From Comamonadaceae bacterium PBBC1 (GTDB taxonomy: Bacteria; Pseudomonadota; Gammaproteobacteria; Burkholderiales; Burkholderiaceae_C), in the NCBI GenBank assembly GCA_002256145.1, contig NKIP01000002.1, positions 1 through 64,000 on the forward strand: a stretch of DNA of 64,000 nucleotides, in the 5' to 3' direction. Under the pieces are notes generated by a model, which was not told the origin of the DNA, made no database searches, and saw only the letters and a program-made list of their open reading frames with translations. A program made the translations under genes and the position numbers. Of this stretch, positions 7,364 through 15,686 are shown piece after piece. Every line of letters starts with the position of its first letter. The first letter of the stretch is position 1.

Positions 7364-9211
7364 TCAAAGTGCCGAATCCATAGCACCCTTGGCCCTCGCC
7401 TCTTCCTGCAGGCGCAGCACGCGGCGCTGCACCTTGCCGGTGGTGGTCATGGGCAGCTGGTCAATGAACTCGATCTCCTTGGGATACTCGTAGGGTGCCA
7501 GCAGCCCGCGCACATGGGCCTGCAGCGCCTGGCGAACTGCGCCCTCAAACTCTGCGCTGCTGGCCGCCTTGGCCCGCTGCGCCAGGGCGTCGGGCGACAG
7601 CACCACATAAGCCTTGACCAGCGCCCCCCGGTCTTTGTCGGGCTTGGGCACCACGGCGGCATTGGCAACGGCCGGGTGCTTGACCAGGCAGTTTTCAATC
7701 TCGCCCGGACCGATGCGGTAACCCGCCGCCTTGAACATGTCGTCGGTTCGGCCTTGATACCAGAGGTAGCCGTCCGCATCGGCCACAGCCATGTCGCCCG
7801 TGCGGCACCAGTCTCCTGTGTATTTGGCTGTGGTGGCTTTGTTGTTGTTCCAGTAACCCAGAAAGAACACCGGGTCGGGGTGGCCATGCACATCCAGGCG
7901 GTTGACAGCCACCTCGCCTGGGGTGCCTGCAGGGCACAGCTGGCCCGCCTCGTCGATCACCGCCACGCGGTGGCCAGGGTAGACCTTGCCCATGCTGCCG
8001 GGTTTGGCCGGCCACAGCCGCGCGCAGTTGCCCACCACGTAGTTGATCTCGGTCTGGCCGAACATCTCGTTCACTGTCACGCCCATCTGCTGCTGGCAGT
8101 AAGCAAACACCGCATCACCCACCGCCTCGCCCGCGCTCATGATCGCCTGGAGCTTGAGGCGGTAGCGGGTTTTGGCGTCGGGTACCGCCTTCATCATGGC
8201 CTTGAGCGCGGTCGGGAACAAAAAGGTGTGGGTCACGCCGTGGCTGTGCAAGATTTCGAATGCCAGTTCGGGCGAAAACCGCCCATTGAACGCCACGATG
8301 GGCCGCCCAAAGTACAAGCTGGGCAGCAATGCGTCCATCAGCCCCCCGGTCCAGGCCCAGTCGGCGGGCGACCAGAACACCGCTTTGGAGGGGCGATCCG
8401 CTTTGAAGGGGTCAAAGCCAAACCAGTTCTGGCTGCAAACAAAGCCCGTGAGGTTGCCGATCAAGGCGCGGTGCGGAATCAAGGCCCCCTTGGGGTTGCC
8501 GGTGGTGCCGCTGGTGTAGATCAACACAGCCGGGTCTTCGGCCAGCGTGCTCACAGGTTTGAATGAAGCGGCCTCAGTGGCCATGGCCTGCTCAAAATCA
8601 AGGTCTGACAAGGGGCCCGCAGGCCCCATGCCCATCAAGGTTTGCAGCCCAGGGCAATCTGACCTGGCCTGCATCAGCGCTTGCACGGTGGACTCGTCAC
8701 AAACTGCCACCTTCGCCTGACTGTCGTTGATGCGAAACGACAGCGCCTCAGGGCCAAACAACATGGACAATGGCATGGCCACCGCGCCCATTTGCAGCAC
8801 CGCGATGTAAGCCACGGCCGTCTCATAGCGCTGAGGCAACACGATCGCAACCCGGTCGCCCCGCTTGACGCCTTGGCGCTGAAGTACCCTGCTCAAGCGA
8901 TTGGCCGCCGTTTGCAGCTGATTGAAGGTCCAGCTTTGACCCAAACCCACCCCCGCAACATGCTCGCGAATGGCCACGCGCCGGGCAGTAGAGGCTTGGG
9001 CGACCCATTGACCGCAGCAAGCATGTGCCATATTGAAGCGCTTGGGGACTTTCCAGCCAAAACCTTGGTGAATGACTTCATAGCGGTCCGTCGGCTCAGA
9101 ATGGGCCTTCGGCTTGACATCCGCCTGGGGGTTTTCTGGATCGCGGGTTTTGCTGGGAGCCTTCAGTCCAGCTGTTGGCACTGGACGGTCTTGGCTGCGA
9201 CTGACGCTCAT
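7364..9211 (-). CDS. Acyl-CoA synthetase (AMP-binding, ACSM/medium-chain type)
   Basis: A 615-residue ANL-superfamily enzyme that activates a carboxylic acid as acyl-AMP and then acyl-CoA. Core motifs in order: YTSGTTGNPKGA (P-loop), EMFGQTE, TGDWCRTGD, GRTDDMFKAAGYRIGPGEIE, and TTTGKVQRRVLR with the adenylation lysine. The first 45 or so residues are Lys/Pro-rich and not part of the fold. AAGGAG stands 9 bases before the ATG. The acyl pocket resembles medium-chain/aromatic acid:CoA ligases; the substrate is uncertain. Its start faces the hydrolase start 13 bases away. Confidence 0.9.
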   Translation of the reverse strand: MSVSRSQDRPVPTAGLKAPSKTRDPENPQADVKPKAHSEPTDRYEVIHQGFGWKVPKRFNMAHACCGQWVAQASTARRVAIREHVAGVGLGQSWTFNQLQTAANRLSRVLQRQGVKRGDRVAIVLPQRYETAVAYIAVLQMGAVAMPLSMLFGPEALSFRINDSQAKVAVCDESTVQALMQARSDCPGLQTLMGMGPAGPLSDLDFEQAMATEAASFKPVSTLAEDPAVLIYTSGTTGNPKGALIPHRALIGNLTGFVCSQNWFGFDPFKADRPSKAVFWSPADWAWTGGLMDALLPSLYFGRPIVAFNGRFSPELAFEILHSHGVTHTFLFPTALKAMMKAVPDAKTRYRLKLQAIMSAGEAVGDAVFAYCQQQMGVTVNEMFGQTEINYVVGNCARLWPAKPGSMGKVYPGHRVAVIDEAGQLCPAGTPGEVAVNRLDVHGHPDPVFFLGYWNNNKATTAKYTGDWCRTGDMAVADADGYLWYQGRTDDMFKAAGYRIGPGEIENCLVKHPAVANAAVVPKPDKDRGALVKAYVVLSPDALAQRAKAASSAEFEGAVRQALQAHVRGLLAPYEYPKEIEFIDQLPMTTTGKVQRRVLRLQEEARAKGAMDSAL

Positions 9212-9224
9212 GGTGTGTCTCCTT

Positions 9225-10163
9225 ATGATCCAAAGTATGTACCAAGTTCAACGCCCATCACAAAGCCAGTGGGTGCCGCTGCGCGGCTGCCGCTACCACA
9301 TCCGTCATTGGGGTGCGCATGCACCCGAAGCAACCCCGCTGGTATTGGCCCACGGCTGGATGGACGTGGCCGCCTCTTACCAGTTCATGGTGGACGCATT
9401 CAGCGAAGATTTTGTCAGCCAGCGCCCCATCATGGCCATGGACTGGCGTGGCTACGGCCTGACCGAATCGCCGCTCACGGACAGCTACTGGTTTCCCGAT
9501 TATCTGGCCGACTTGGACGCCCTTCTTGATGCGCTCTACCCCGGACGTCCCGTAGATCTGGTGGGACACAGCATGGGCGGTAATGTGGTGATGATGTATG
9601 CCGGCGCACGGCCCCATCGGATCAAAAAACTGGTCAACCTGGAGGGTTTTGGCATGGCCCCCACCCAACCGTCGCAAGCGCCCGGACGACTGGCCCAGTG
9701 GCTTGACGAAATCAAACCCGTCAACTTGAATGAAAAAAAGCTCAAGCCCTACCCAAATGTCGAAGGCGTCGCCGCACGCTTGGTCAAAACCAATCAACGT
9801 CTCTCCATGGACAAAGCCCTCTGGTTGGCCCACCACTGGGCACGACCAGACCCAAACGGTCAATGGCACATTCTGGGCGATGCCGCCCACAAAGTCATCA
9901 ATCCTTATCTATTTCAAGAAAAGGAGTCGCTCGAACTTTACAAAAAAATTGCCGCCCCCTTGCTTGCGGTAGAAGCAACCGACAACGCTCTAGCGCAATG
10001 GTGGAAAGGCCAATACACATTGAGTGACTACCACGCCAGATTGCAGTGCGTGCCGGACCTTCAAATCGCCGTCATTGAAGATGCAGGCCACATGCTCCAC
10101 CATGACCAGCCTGAAATTTTGGCCCGCTGCATCGAAAACCATCTGAAAAACACGGCCACCTGA
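9225..10163 (+). CDS. Alpha/beta-fold hydrolase
   Basis: A 312-residue hydrolase with the catalytic triad visible: nucleophile in VGHSMGGNVV, an acid in the C-terminal half, and histidine in EDAGHMLHHDQPE. The oxyanion segment is LAHGWMD. Frames starting further upstream would run antisense through the divergent synthetase start, so ATG 9225 is chosen; ATG 9237 is also possible. Neither has a good ribosome binding site. Such esterases often accompany acyl-CoA synthetases, but the substrate is unknown. Confidence 0.85.
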   Translation: MIQSMYQVQRPSQSQWVPLRGCRYHIRHWGAHAPEATPLVLAHGWMDVAASYQFMVDAFSEDFVSQRPIMAMDWRGYGLTESPLTDSYWFPDYLADLDALLDALYPGRPVDLVGHSMGGNVVMMYAGARPHRIKKLVNLEGFGMAPTQPSQAPGRLAQWLDEIKPVNLNEKKLKPYPNVEGVAARLVKTNQRLSMDKALWLAHHWARPDPNGQWHILGDAAHKVINPYLFQEKESLELYKKIAAPLLAVEATDNALAQWWKGQYTLSDYHARLQCVPDLQIAVIEDAGHMLHHDQPEILARCIENHLKNTAT

Positions 10164-10197
10164 CAGGACCTCGGTCCCTCGTGTGTGGATGGTTCAG

Positions 10198-10227
10198 TTT
10201 CGAAACCACCTCACGAAGGTTTCGAAA
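10198..10227. promoter_or_regulatory. Inverted repeat, candidate operator of the polysaccharide operon
   Basis: TTTCGAAACC (10198-10207) and GGTTTCGAAA (10218-10227) are perfect inverted copies whose centres are 20 bases apart, about two helical turns. The right half ends 3 bases before the predicted -35 element. This suits binding by a dimeric regulator. No known protein is matched to this site. Confidence 0.5.
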
Positions 10228-10229
10228 TT

Positions 10230-10258
10230 TTCAAAAAAACTCTCTTTTGTAGTATTAT
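10230..10258 (+). promoter_or_regulatory. Sigma-70-type promoter of the polysaccharide operon
   Basis: TTCAAA (10230-10235, 4/6 match) and TATTAT (10253-10258, 5/6 match) are separated by 17 bases. It is the best promoter-like pair in the 122-base gap before the first polysaccharide gene and sits directly behind the inverted repeat at 10198-10227. The leader would be about 20 bases and contains AAAGGA. Confidence 0.5.
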
Positions 10259-10285
10259 TAAAAGGACACTAATACCAAAAACTCA

Positions 10286-11035
10286 ATGCATCGCTCGATG
10301 AAATCAACCGTTGCACACCATAGACCGCATTTACTCAAGGCACTTGAAGACCGTTACTCTGCTGCAGGTCCATTGAGTTTGCAAAATTTGCGGGGTCTAT
10401 GGAAAAGAAATGCTTGGTACGGCACCATTGTTCTCGCAAGAATACTTAAGCGCTCCATTGATATTTTAGGAGCTTCAGTCGGACTCTTGGTTTTATCTCC
10501 TGTTTTTTTGATTGTGGCCTGCGCCATTGGCTTGCACGATCGTGGCCCCATCTTTTTTGTCCAAAAACGCGTGGGCCAATGGGGACGAGAATTTGACTTT
10601 CCAAAGTTCAGGTCCATGGTCTGCAATGCAGAGGCCTTGAAAGAGCAACTGCTGTCTCAAAACCATCACAAAGATGGTGTCACCTTCAAAATCAATGGCG
10701 ATCCGCGCGTCACACCGATCGGCCGTTGGTTGCGCAAAACAAGCATCGACGAATTGCCACAGTTGTGGTCCGTCTTCAAAGGGGACATGTCACTGGTTGG
10801 ACCCAGACCCCCCATTCCCGACGAAGTCCTGAAATACAAACTCGCTGATCGCAGACGCTTGGACGTGAAACCCGGTCTCACCTGTTATTGGCAGGTTGAA
10901 GGTCGCGGCGACATTCCTTTTGCGAAGCAGGTTGAAATGGACATCCGTTACGTGGACAGCCAAAGCATCTGGGTCGACATTTGGCTGCTGATCAAAACCA
11001 TTCCTGCGGTCATTCAAGGCAAAGGGGCCTATTGA
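10286..11035 (+). CDS. Polyisoprenyl-phosphate sugar-1-phosphate transferase (monotopic PGT, WcaJ/WbaP C-domain type)
   Basis: This enzyme would start repeat-unit synthesis by moving a sugar-1-phosphate from an NDP-sugar onto undecaprenyl phosphate at the inner membrane. The 249-residue protein has a re-entrant hydrophobic helix (about 57-83), FVQKRVGQWGREFDFPKFRSM, the catalytic pair Asp155-Glu156 in SIDELPQLW, GDMSLVGPRPP, and PGLTCYWQVEGRGD. It lacks the large N-terminal domain of WcaJ. ATG 10298 is an alternative start. The next gene begins inside its stop (TGATG). Confidence 0.93.
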   Translation: MHRSMKSTVAHHRPHLLKALEDRYSAAGPLSLQNLRGLWKRNAWYGTIVLARILKRSIDILGASVGLLVLSPVFLIVACAIGLHDRGPIFFVQKRVGQWGREFDFPKFRSMVCNAEALKEQLLSQNHHKDGVTFKINGDPRVTPIGRWLRKTSIDELPQLWSVFKGDMSLVGPRPPIPDEVLKYKLADRRRLDVKPGLTCYWQVEGRGDIPFAKQVEMDIRYVDSQSIWVDIWLLIKTIPAVIQGKGAY

Positions 11036-12534
11036 TGACTTCCGCACACACCCTGTGCGCCATCTTGATCGCTGGATCCCCCGCAGATGACACAGAGCGA
11101 ACACCACTGGCCCAAGAAATTCCGCTGCACCTGACCCCGTTGTTGGGCAAAACGCCGCTCGTCTATGCCGTTCAAGCTTTGGTCGAGGCAGGCATCACAC
11201 ACATCACCTGTTTAGGCTGGGATGAGCCTGAACAATGCCAAGCACAACTGCAGTCGGGACTTCAGTGGGGCTGCCACATCACTTGGCACTCCTTGTCTGG
11301 GCCCCGCCAAGCCTTTGCACGTTTGGTGGACCTTGCACCAGCAGAGGGACCCTTTTTGTTGGCCACCACATGCTCCTTGATGCGGGTGTCATCCACGAAC
11401 ACGGCGCAGCCGGGCACCTTGCTGGAACCACCAGCAACAGACACATCCGACTGCTCACCTCTTTGGAACTGGGCCTGGCTGGATCGCCAACTTTGCCAAG
11501 AAATGAGCGCAGCACACCGTTGGCATGAATGGCCCCAGGCTTTGGCAGCAACTTGCCATTCACGAGTTCCCGCTCAAGCCCTGAGCCTGATGGATGGCAA
11601 TGACCTGCTCAATGCCATACCGCGCATGATCAACCGGTCATTTCCCGTGGTTTTGGATGCCAGCGAAGTGGAGCCTGGCATTTTCTTGTCGAGAAACGTC
11701 ATCATTCACCCGACGGCTGAAATCATCGCCCCGTTCTACGCCGGACCCGACGTTGAAATCGAAAAAAACTGTCGAATCGGACCGGCTGTGGCGCTCAGCG
11801 GGCGCACCCACATAGGTCACAGCAGTCGCCTGTCTGAAACCCAAATCGGACCTGACAGCTGGATTGGTGATGCACTGGACCTGCACGAATGCGTGGTCTT
11901 CAGGGGTGTGATCTGGAGCCGCAGACACCAAGCCCGCATGACCATTTTTGATGCACTCATTTTGGCGCACGGCAGCACACCCTTGAAATGGCACAGCCTC
12001 GTCAACGCCTTCACTGAACGCACATTGGCACTCATGCTGTTGTTTCTGCTGGCCCCACTGTTGCTCTTGGCGGTCACTGCTTCGGCCGCCGCTCAAGCAG
12101 GCCCAAAGATCATTCAGTTGGTTCGTCCGGACATCAGCCACATGGCCATCCCGACAGTGGCATTCATCAGCTGGCTAGGTGCACACCCTTGCACCCTTGG
12201 CTGGAAACACATGGTGGGTTTTGTTCTGCCCAATTTGCCGGGTGTCTTGATGGGCAAATGCCACCTCATCGGTGCTCGGCCCAGAAGTCTCGATCAATGG
12301 GCCCAACTGCCGCTTGCACACCAACGGTGGTTGGCTCAAAAAGCCTGTGGTTTGCTGCAAGAGGAATGGGTTGTGGGTATCCAAGAAAACGATCCCCTGC
12401 AAAGCATGGTTCTGGAGCGTTACCAAGAAACCCGATCGCATGAGTGGACCTACAAATGGGGATTGATCTGGCGGTATTTACACAAAATCCTTGTCAACTC
12501 CAACCCCGTCAAACTTCAAGCCATAAAGACCTGA
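11035..12534 (+). CDS. Fusion: nucleotidyltransferase-like + left-handed beta-helix + degenerate PGT domain
   Basis: A 499-residue protein of unusual make-up. Residues 1-200 open like a sugar nucleotidyltransferase (CAILIAGSP, then LTPLLGKTPLVYAVQALVEAG), though the GxGTR-type nucleotide loop is not clear. Residues 218-300 have hexapeptide-like spacing (VIIHPTAEI, IGPAVAL, IGPDSWIGDA), which suggests a beta-helix. Residues 328-348 are hydrophobic and begin a region that aligns with the preceding PGT: LPNLPGVLMGKCHLIGARP lines up without gaps with LPQLWSVFKGDMSLVGPRP. The two catalytic acids are replaced by Phe396-Val397. It is probably a non-catalytic partner or regulator of the PGT. Start ATG 11035 overlaps the previous stop. 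Confidence 0.75.
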   Translation: MTSAHTLCAILIAGSPADDTERTPLAQEIPLHLTPLLGKTPLVYAVQALVEAGITHITCLGWDEPEQCQAQLQSGLQWGCHITWHSLSGPRQAFARLVDLAPAEGPFLLATTCSLMRVSSTNTAQPGTLLEPPATDTSDCSPLWNWAWLDRQLCQEMSAAHRWHEWPQALAATCHSRVPAQALSLMDGNDLLNAIPRMINRSFPVVLDASEVEPGIFLSRNVIIHPTAEIIAPFYAGPDVEIEKNCRIGPAVALSGRTHIGHSSRLSETQIGPDSWIGDALDLHECVVFRGVIWSRRHQARMTIFDALILAHGSTPLKWHSLVNAFTERTLALMLLFLLAPLLLLAVTASAAAQAGPKIIQLVRPDISHMAIPTVAFISWLGAHPCTLGWKHMVGFVLPNLPGVLMGKCHLIGARPRSLDQWAQLPLAHQRWLAQKACGLLQEEWVVGIQENDPLQSMVLERYQETRSHEWTYKWGLIWRYLHKILVNSNPVKLQAIKT

Positions 12535-12535
12535 C

Positions 12536-12877
12536 ATGATCGAATTAAGCCAAGTCCTGCACGATGGCATCAATGAAATGACCCCCAGAATCAAGTCGCT
12601 GGATGCCTCCAATGTGGCGGTTTTCAAAGACATGCTGCGCGATCGCATCAAAGACAGCCCTTGTCTTTTGATGAATCTTGAGCACGTCGAATTTCTCGAC
12701 AGTTCGGGCCTGGGCGCATTGATCTGGATGCTGCGTGAAATCGAAGCACAAGCTGGAAAAGTCAAACTTTGCAACCTTCAAAAACCAGTGGTCATGCTTT
12801 TAGAAGTGGTGCGCATGCACCGGGTCTTTGACATTTACAACGACAAAGCTGAGGCTCTGAAATCATGGGGAAAATGA
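12536..12877 (+). CDS. STAS-domain anti-anti-sigma factor (SpoIIAA/HsbA-like)
   Basis: A 113-residue single STAS domain. The phosphorylation motif is EFLDSSGLGALIWMLREIE, where Ser56 corresponds to the regulatory serine of SpoIIAA. Such proteins are phosphorylated by RsbW-type kinases, dephosphorylated by PP2C phosphatases, and act by binding partners according to phosphorylation state. Both enzyme activities are predicted in the protein at 16893-18566. It starts one base after the preceding stop, and the next gene overlaps its stop. Confidence 0.92.
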   Translation: MIELSQVLHDGINEMTPRIKSLDASNVAVFKDMLRDRIKDSPCLLMNLEHVEFLDSSGLGALIWMLREIEAQAGKVKLCNLQKPVVMLLEVVRMHRVFDIYNDKAEALKSWGK

Positions 12878-13260
12878 TTCTTTCATTCAACGCCAGCCCC
12901 ATCGTGCCTGACGCCATGTCTTGGCAACCCGCGGTGGGTCTGTCACGACTGGATCACGATGAGGTCCTCATGGGCGAAATCATTGCATTGCTTGAAACTG
13001 CCTTGCGAGATCGCGTCCTGGACGTGAACATGCGGGCACATTCAAATGACTTCAACAGCTTAAGGCAACTGACCCACTCGCAACTGCCCAGTTTGAAAAT
13101 TTTGGGTTTTGATCAACAAGCCAAAGTGTTTGAGGCTTTTGAATCGGCTGTTGTCATGTCGGACGAATTGGCGTGCAAACGCTTGACCCCAATGGTCCAG
13201 AAAATTTGGATGAGCACCATTGAATCTCTGACGCAACACCAACGAACAGTGGCCCCCTGA
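12874..13260 (+). CDS. Hpt-like small helical protein (putative histidine phosphotransfer protein)
   Basis: A mostly helical protein of 128 residues from ATG 12874 (an ATGA overlap with the STAS stop); ATG 12865 would add three residues. The pattern is Hpt-like: LDHDEVLMGEIIALLETAL, an acidic/hydrophobic second helix, then LRQLTHSQLPSLKILGF. There His71 (numbered from ATG 12865) sits where the phospho-accepting His of Hpt domains lies (family pattern AHxLKGxxxxLGA). The usual LKG is replaced, so the call is tentative. Its place next to a STAS gene and near a receiver-phosphatase gene supports it: the Pseudomonas HptB/HsbR/HsbA genes are also neighbours. Confidence 0.5.
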   Translation: MILSFNASPIVPDAMSWQPAVGLSRLDHDEVLMGEIIALLETALRDRVLDVNMRAHSNDFNSLRQLTHSQLPSLKILGFDQQAKVFEAFESAVVMSDELACKRLTPMVQKIWMSTIESLTQHQRTVAP

Positions 13261-13262
13261 CC

Positions 13263-14477
13263 GTGCGCATCGGTGTGATCTCTGCACTGTATCCGCCGAC
13301 GGCCATCGGTGGCGCAGAGATCATGGCGCAACAATTGGTGGACGGTTTGCGCAGCCAAGGCTTGGATGTCTTTGTTTTGACACTGCAAGCACCGCAAGCG
13401 CCCATGGCCGATGAACCACACATCCATCGTGTTTCCCTTCAAAATATTTACTGGCCCTATGAGCGGGGTCAAAAATCATCCTCTTCACTTCGACGACTGA
13501 TTTGGCATGCCCTGGACACATCCAATCCCTGGATGACTCAGCAGGTTCGGCGATGGGCACTCGAAAAAAAACTGGACATCGTCAACACCCACAACCTGCA
13601 GGGGTTTTCGACGGGCATTTGGCCTGGATTGCAAACATTGAACCTGCCCATCGTGCATGTGTTGCATGACTTTTCACTTTTATGCCCTCGAACCGTGCTC
13701 TACAAAAACGGGCGCGTTTGTGGCCTGCATGAACGCAGGTGCACCGAATGCCGTTGGTTGACCGCACCACGCGCCAACCACACCGCTTCAGTCTCGGCCG
13801 TGGTGGGGGTCAGTCAATTCATTTTGCAACTCCATCGTGAGCACGGCTTGTTCAGACAAGCGCAGGGGCAAGTCATCTACAACGCACTGAACCCCCAAAA
13901 AAGCCATCACCAAGCCGCGACTCGGAGCCGCATCGGCCCACTCCGATTGGGATTTTTGGGACGACTTGACCAAGCCAAAGGCTTGGATGTGTTGCTGGCG
14001 GCCGCAGAGATCTTGCGGTTGAAAGGCTTGCCCATCCAATGGGTGCTGGCAGGCAAAGGACCGAGTCAAGACATTGAACGCTGGCAAATGCAATACCCCT
14101 TGCTCGACCTTCAATGGCGTGGCCACATTGACCCTGACACCTTGTGGCCTGACGTGGATGCCCTGGTCTTTCCAAGCAATTCGTACGAAGCCCTTGGCAA
14201 CGTCATTTTGGAGGCTGCAGCTGCCGCCAAAGCCAGCATTGCCAGTCGACATGGTGGCGGGGTCGAATTGATTGAAGAGGGACTCACAGGTGCCTTCTTC
14301 GAGCCCGGCAATCCAGAGGATTTGGCCAAGGTCATTTGGGCACTGGAGCAGGATCCCGAGCGGTGGCAAACCATGGGTCTGCATGCTCGCCAAAAAGCAC
14401 AAGCCTTCACGTCACAACGCCGCTTGAGCCAATTCACTGATTTATTCAAGGATGTCCTGCATGCCCACCGCACATGA
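13263..14477 (+). CDS. Glycosyltransferase family 4
   Basis: A 404-residue GT-B glycosyltransferase beginning with GTG at 13263 (MRIGVISALYPP), two bases after the preceding stop. The N-domain has GGAEIMAQQLVDGLRSQG and VLHDFSLLCPRTVLYKNG, followed by a Cys-rich stretch (CGLHERRCTEC) often seen in GT4 enzymes of capsule loci. The C-domain has LGFLGRLDQAKGLDVLLAA and the donor-binding VFPSNSYEALGNVILEAAAA (an E-x7-E pattern). It should add one sugar to the lipid-linked repeat unit at the cytoplasmic face. Donor and linkage cannot be told. Confidence 0.9.
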   Translation: MRIGVISALYPPTAIGGAEIMAQQLVDGLRSQGLDVFVLTLQAPQAPMADEPHIHRVSLQNIYWPYERGQKSSSSLRRLIWHALDTSNPWMTQQVRRWALEKKLDIVNTHNLQGFSTGIWPGLQTLNLPIVHVLHDFSLLCPRTVLYKNGRVCGLHERRCTECRWLTAPRANHTASVSAVVGVSQFILQLHREHGLFRQAQGQVIYNALNPQKSHHQAATRSRIGPLRLGFLGRLDQAKGLDVLLAAAEILRLKGLPIQWVLAGKGPSQDIERWQMQYPLLDLQWRGHIDPDTLWPDVDALVFPSNSYEALGNVILEAAAAAKASIASRHGGGVELIEEGLTGAFFEPGNPEDLAKVIWALEQDPERWQTMGLHARQKAQAFTSQRRLSQFTDLFKDVLHAHRT

Positions 14478-15636
14478 ATCCCACACGCGGCGTGCACATC
14501 ACCTGAAAGTGGCCATCGTTCATGACTGGTTGGTCATCTACGGTGGGGCCGAGCGTGTGCTCGAGCACATCATTGACCTTTACCCTGATGCCGATGTCTT
14601 TTCGTTGATCGATTTTGTGAAAGATGATCAGCGGCATTTTTTGCGCGGCAAAACACCCATCACCAGTTTTCTGCAAAAAATTCCAGGTGCACGCCACCAT
14701 TACCGAAAAATGTTGCCCCTGATGCCCCTGGCCATTGAGCAACTCGACCTCAGCAGTTATGACCTGATCATCTCGAGCCACTACAGCGTTGCCAAAGGGG
14801 TGTTGACAGGCCCCAATCAAACCCATGTTTGTTACTGTCATTCCCCCATGCGTTATGCATGGGACCACTACCACGAATACCTGCGCGAGATGAACCTGGA
14901 GCGGGGCCTGAAATCCTGGTTTGCCCGCTGGCAACTTCACCGCATCCGAGGCTGGGACATTCAAAGTGCCAATGGCGTGGACCAGTTCATCGCCAACTCC
15001 AAATTTGTGGCCAAACGCATCAGCAAATACTACCGTCGCACCCCTTGCGTGATCCCACCGCCCGTGGACACCGACTTGTTCTGTTTAGAGACTGAGCGGG
15101 ACGATTTTTATGTTTGTGCAGGCCGATTTGTGCCCTTCAAACGCATTGACCTGGTCGCACAAGCGTTCACCAGCATGCCTGACAAACGGCTGCTCCTCAT
15201 CGGTGATGGTCCTGAAATGGCCAAAATCCGAAGCAAAGCAGGACCCAATGTCACCTTCACAGGCTTTTTACCGCCAGAGCAAGTTCGGGCTTATTTGGCC
15301 AAGGCACGGGCATTCATTTTCCCCTCCGAAGAAGACTTTGGCATCGTTCCCGTCGAAGCCCAGGCTTGTGGAACACCGGTGATTGCATACGGTCGGGGGG
15401 GGGCACTGGAAACCGTGATTCCTTGGCCTGGCACACCACAACAAGGTCTTTACCCCACGGGTGTTTTTTTTCATGAACAAACGGCAGAGAGTTTGTCTGA
15501 AGCAGTTTGGCAATTTGAACGGATTGCCACAGAGCTTGATGCCGAGAAAATTTGTCAGCACGCCCAGATTTTTTCAGTACCTGCCTTCAAAGCCAGCTTT
15601 GCACGGGCGGTCAATGAGGCGCTCAAAGCAGGCTAA
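14461..15636 (+). CDS. Glycosyltransferase family 4 (mannosyltransferase-like)
   Basis: A GT4 enzyme of about 391 residues: VAIVHDWLVIYGGAERVLEH, CYCHSPMRYAWDHYHEYL, FIANSKFVAKRISKYY, CAGRFVPFKRIDLVAQAF and FPSEEDFGIVPVEAQACGTP. These features resemble WbaZ-like mannosyltransferases. ATG 14461 is preferred over ATG 14452 because AAGGA lies 8 bases upstream. It overlaps the end of the previous gene by 17 bases. The coding sequence contains a run of nine G (15395-15403) and a run of eight T (15464-15471), which are possible slippage sites. Confidence 0.9.
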   Translation: MPTAHESHTRRAHHLKVAIVHDWLVIYGGAERVLEHIIDLYPDADVFSLIDFVKDDQRHFLRGKTPITSFLQKIPGARHHYRKMLPLMPLAIEQLDLSSYDLIISSHYSVAKGVLTGPNQTHVCYCHSPMRYAWDHYHEYLREMNLERGLKSWFARWQLHRIRGWDIQSANGVDQFIANSKFVAKRISKYYRRTPCVIPPPVDTDLFCLETERDDFYVCAGRFVPFKRIDLVAQAFTSMPDKRLLLIGDGPEMAKIRSKAGPNVTFTGFLPPEQVRAYLAKARAFIFPSEEDFGIVPVEAQACGTPVIAYGRGGALETVIPWPGTPQQGLYPTGVFFHEQTAESLSEAVWQFERIATELDAEKICQHAQIFSVPAFKASFARAVNEALKAG

Positions 15637-15686
15637 AGACCCTCGATCGCGATCACAAACGAAGCCACATGCCCATCAAAGATGGA

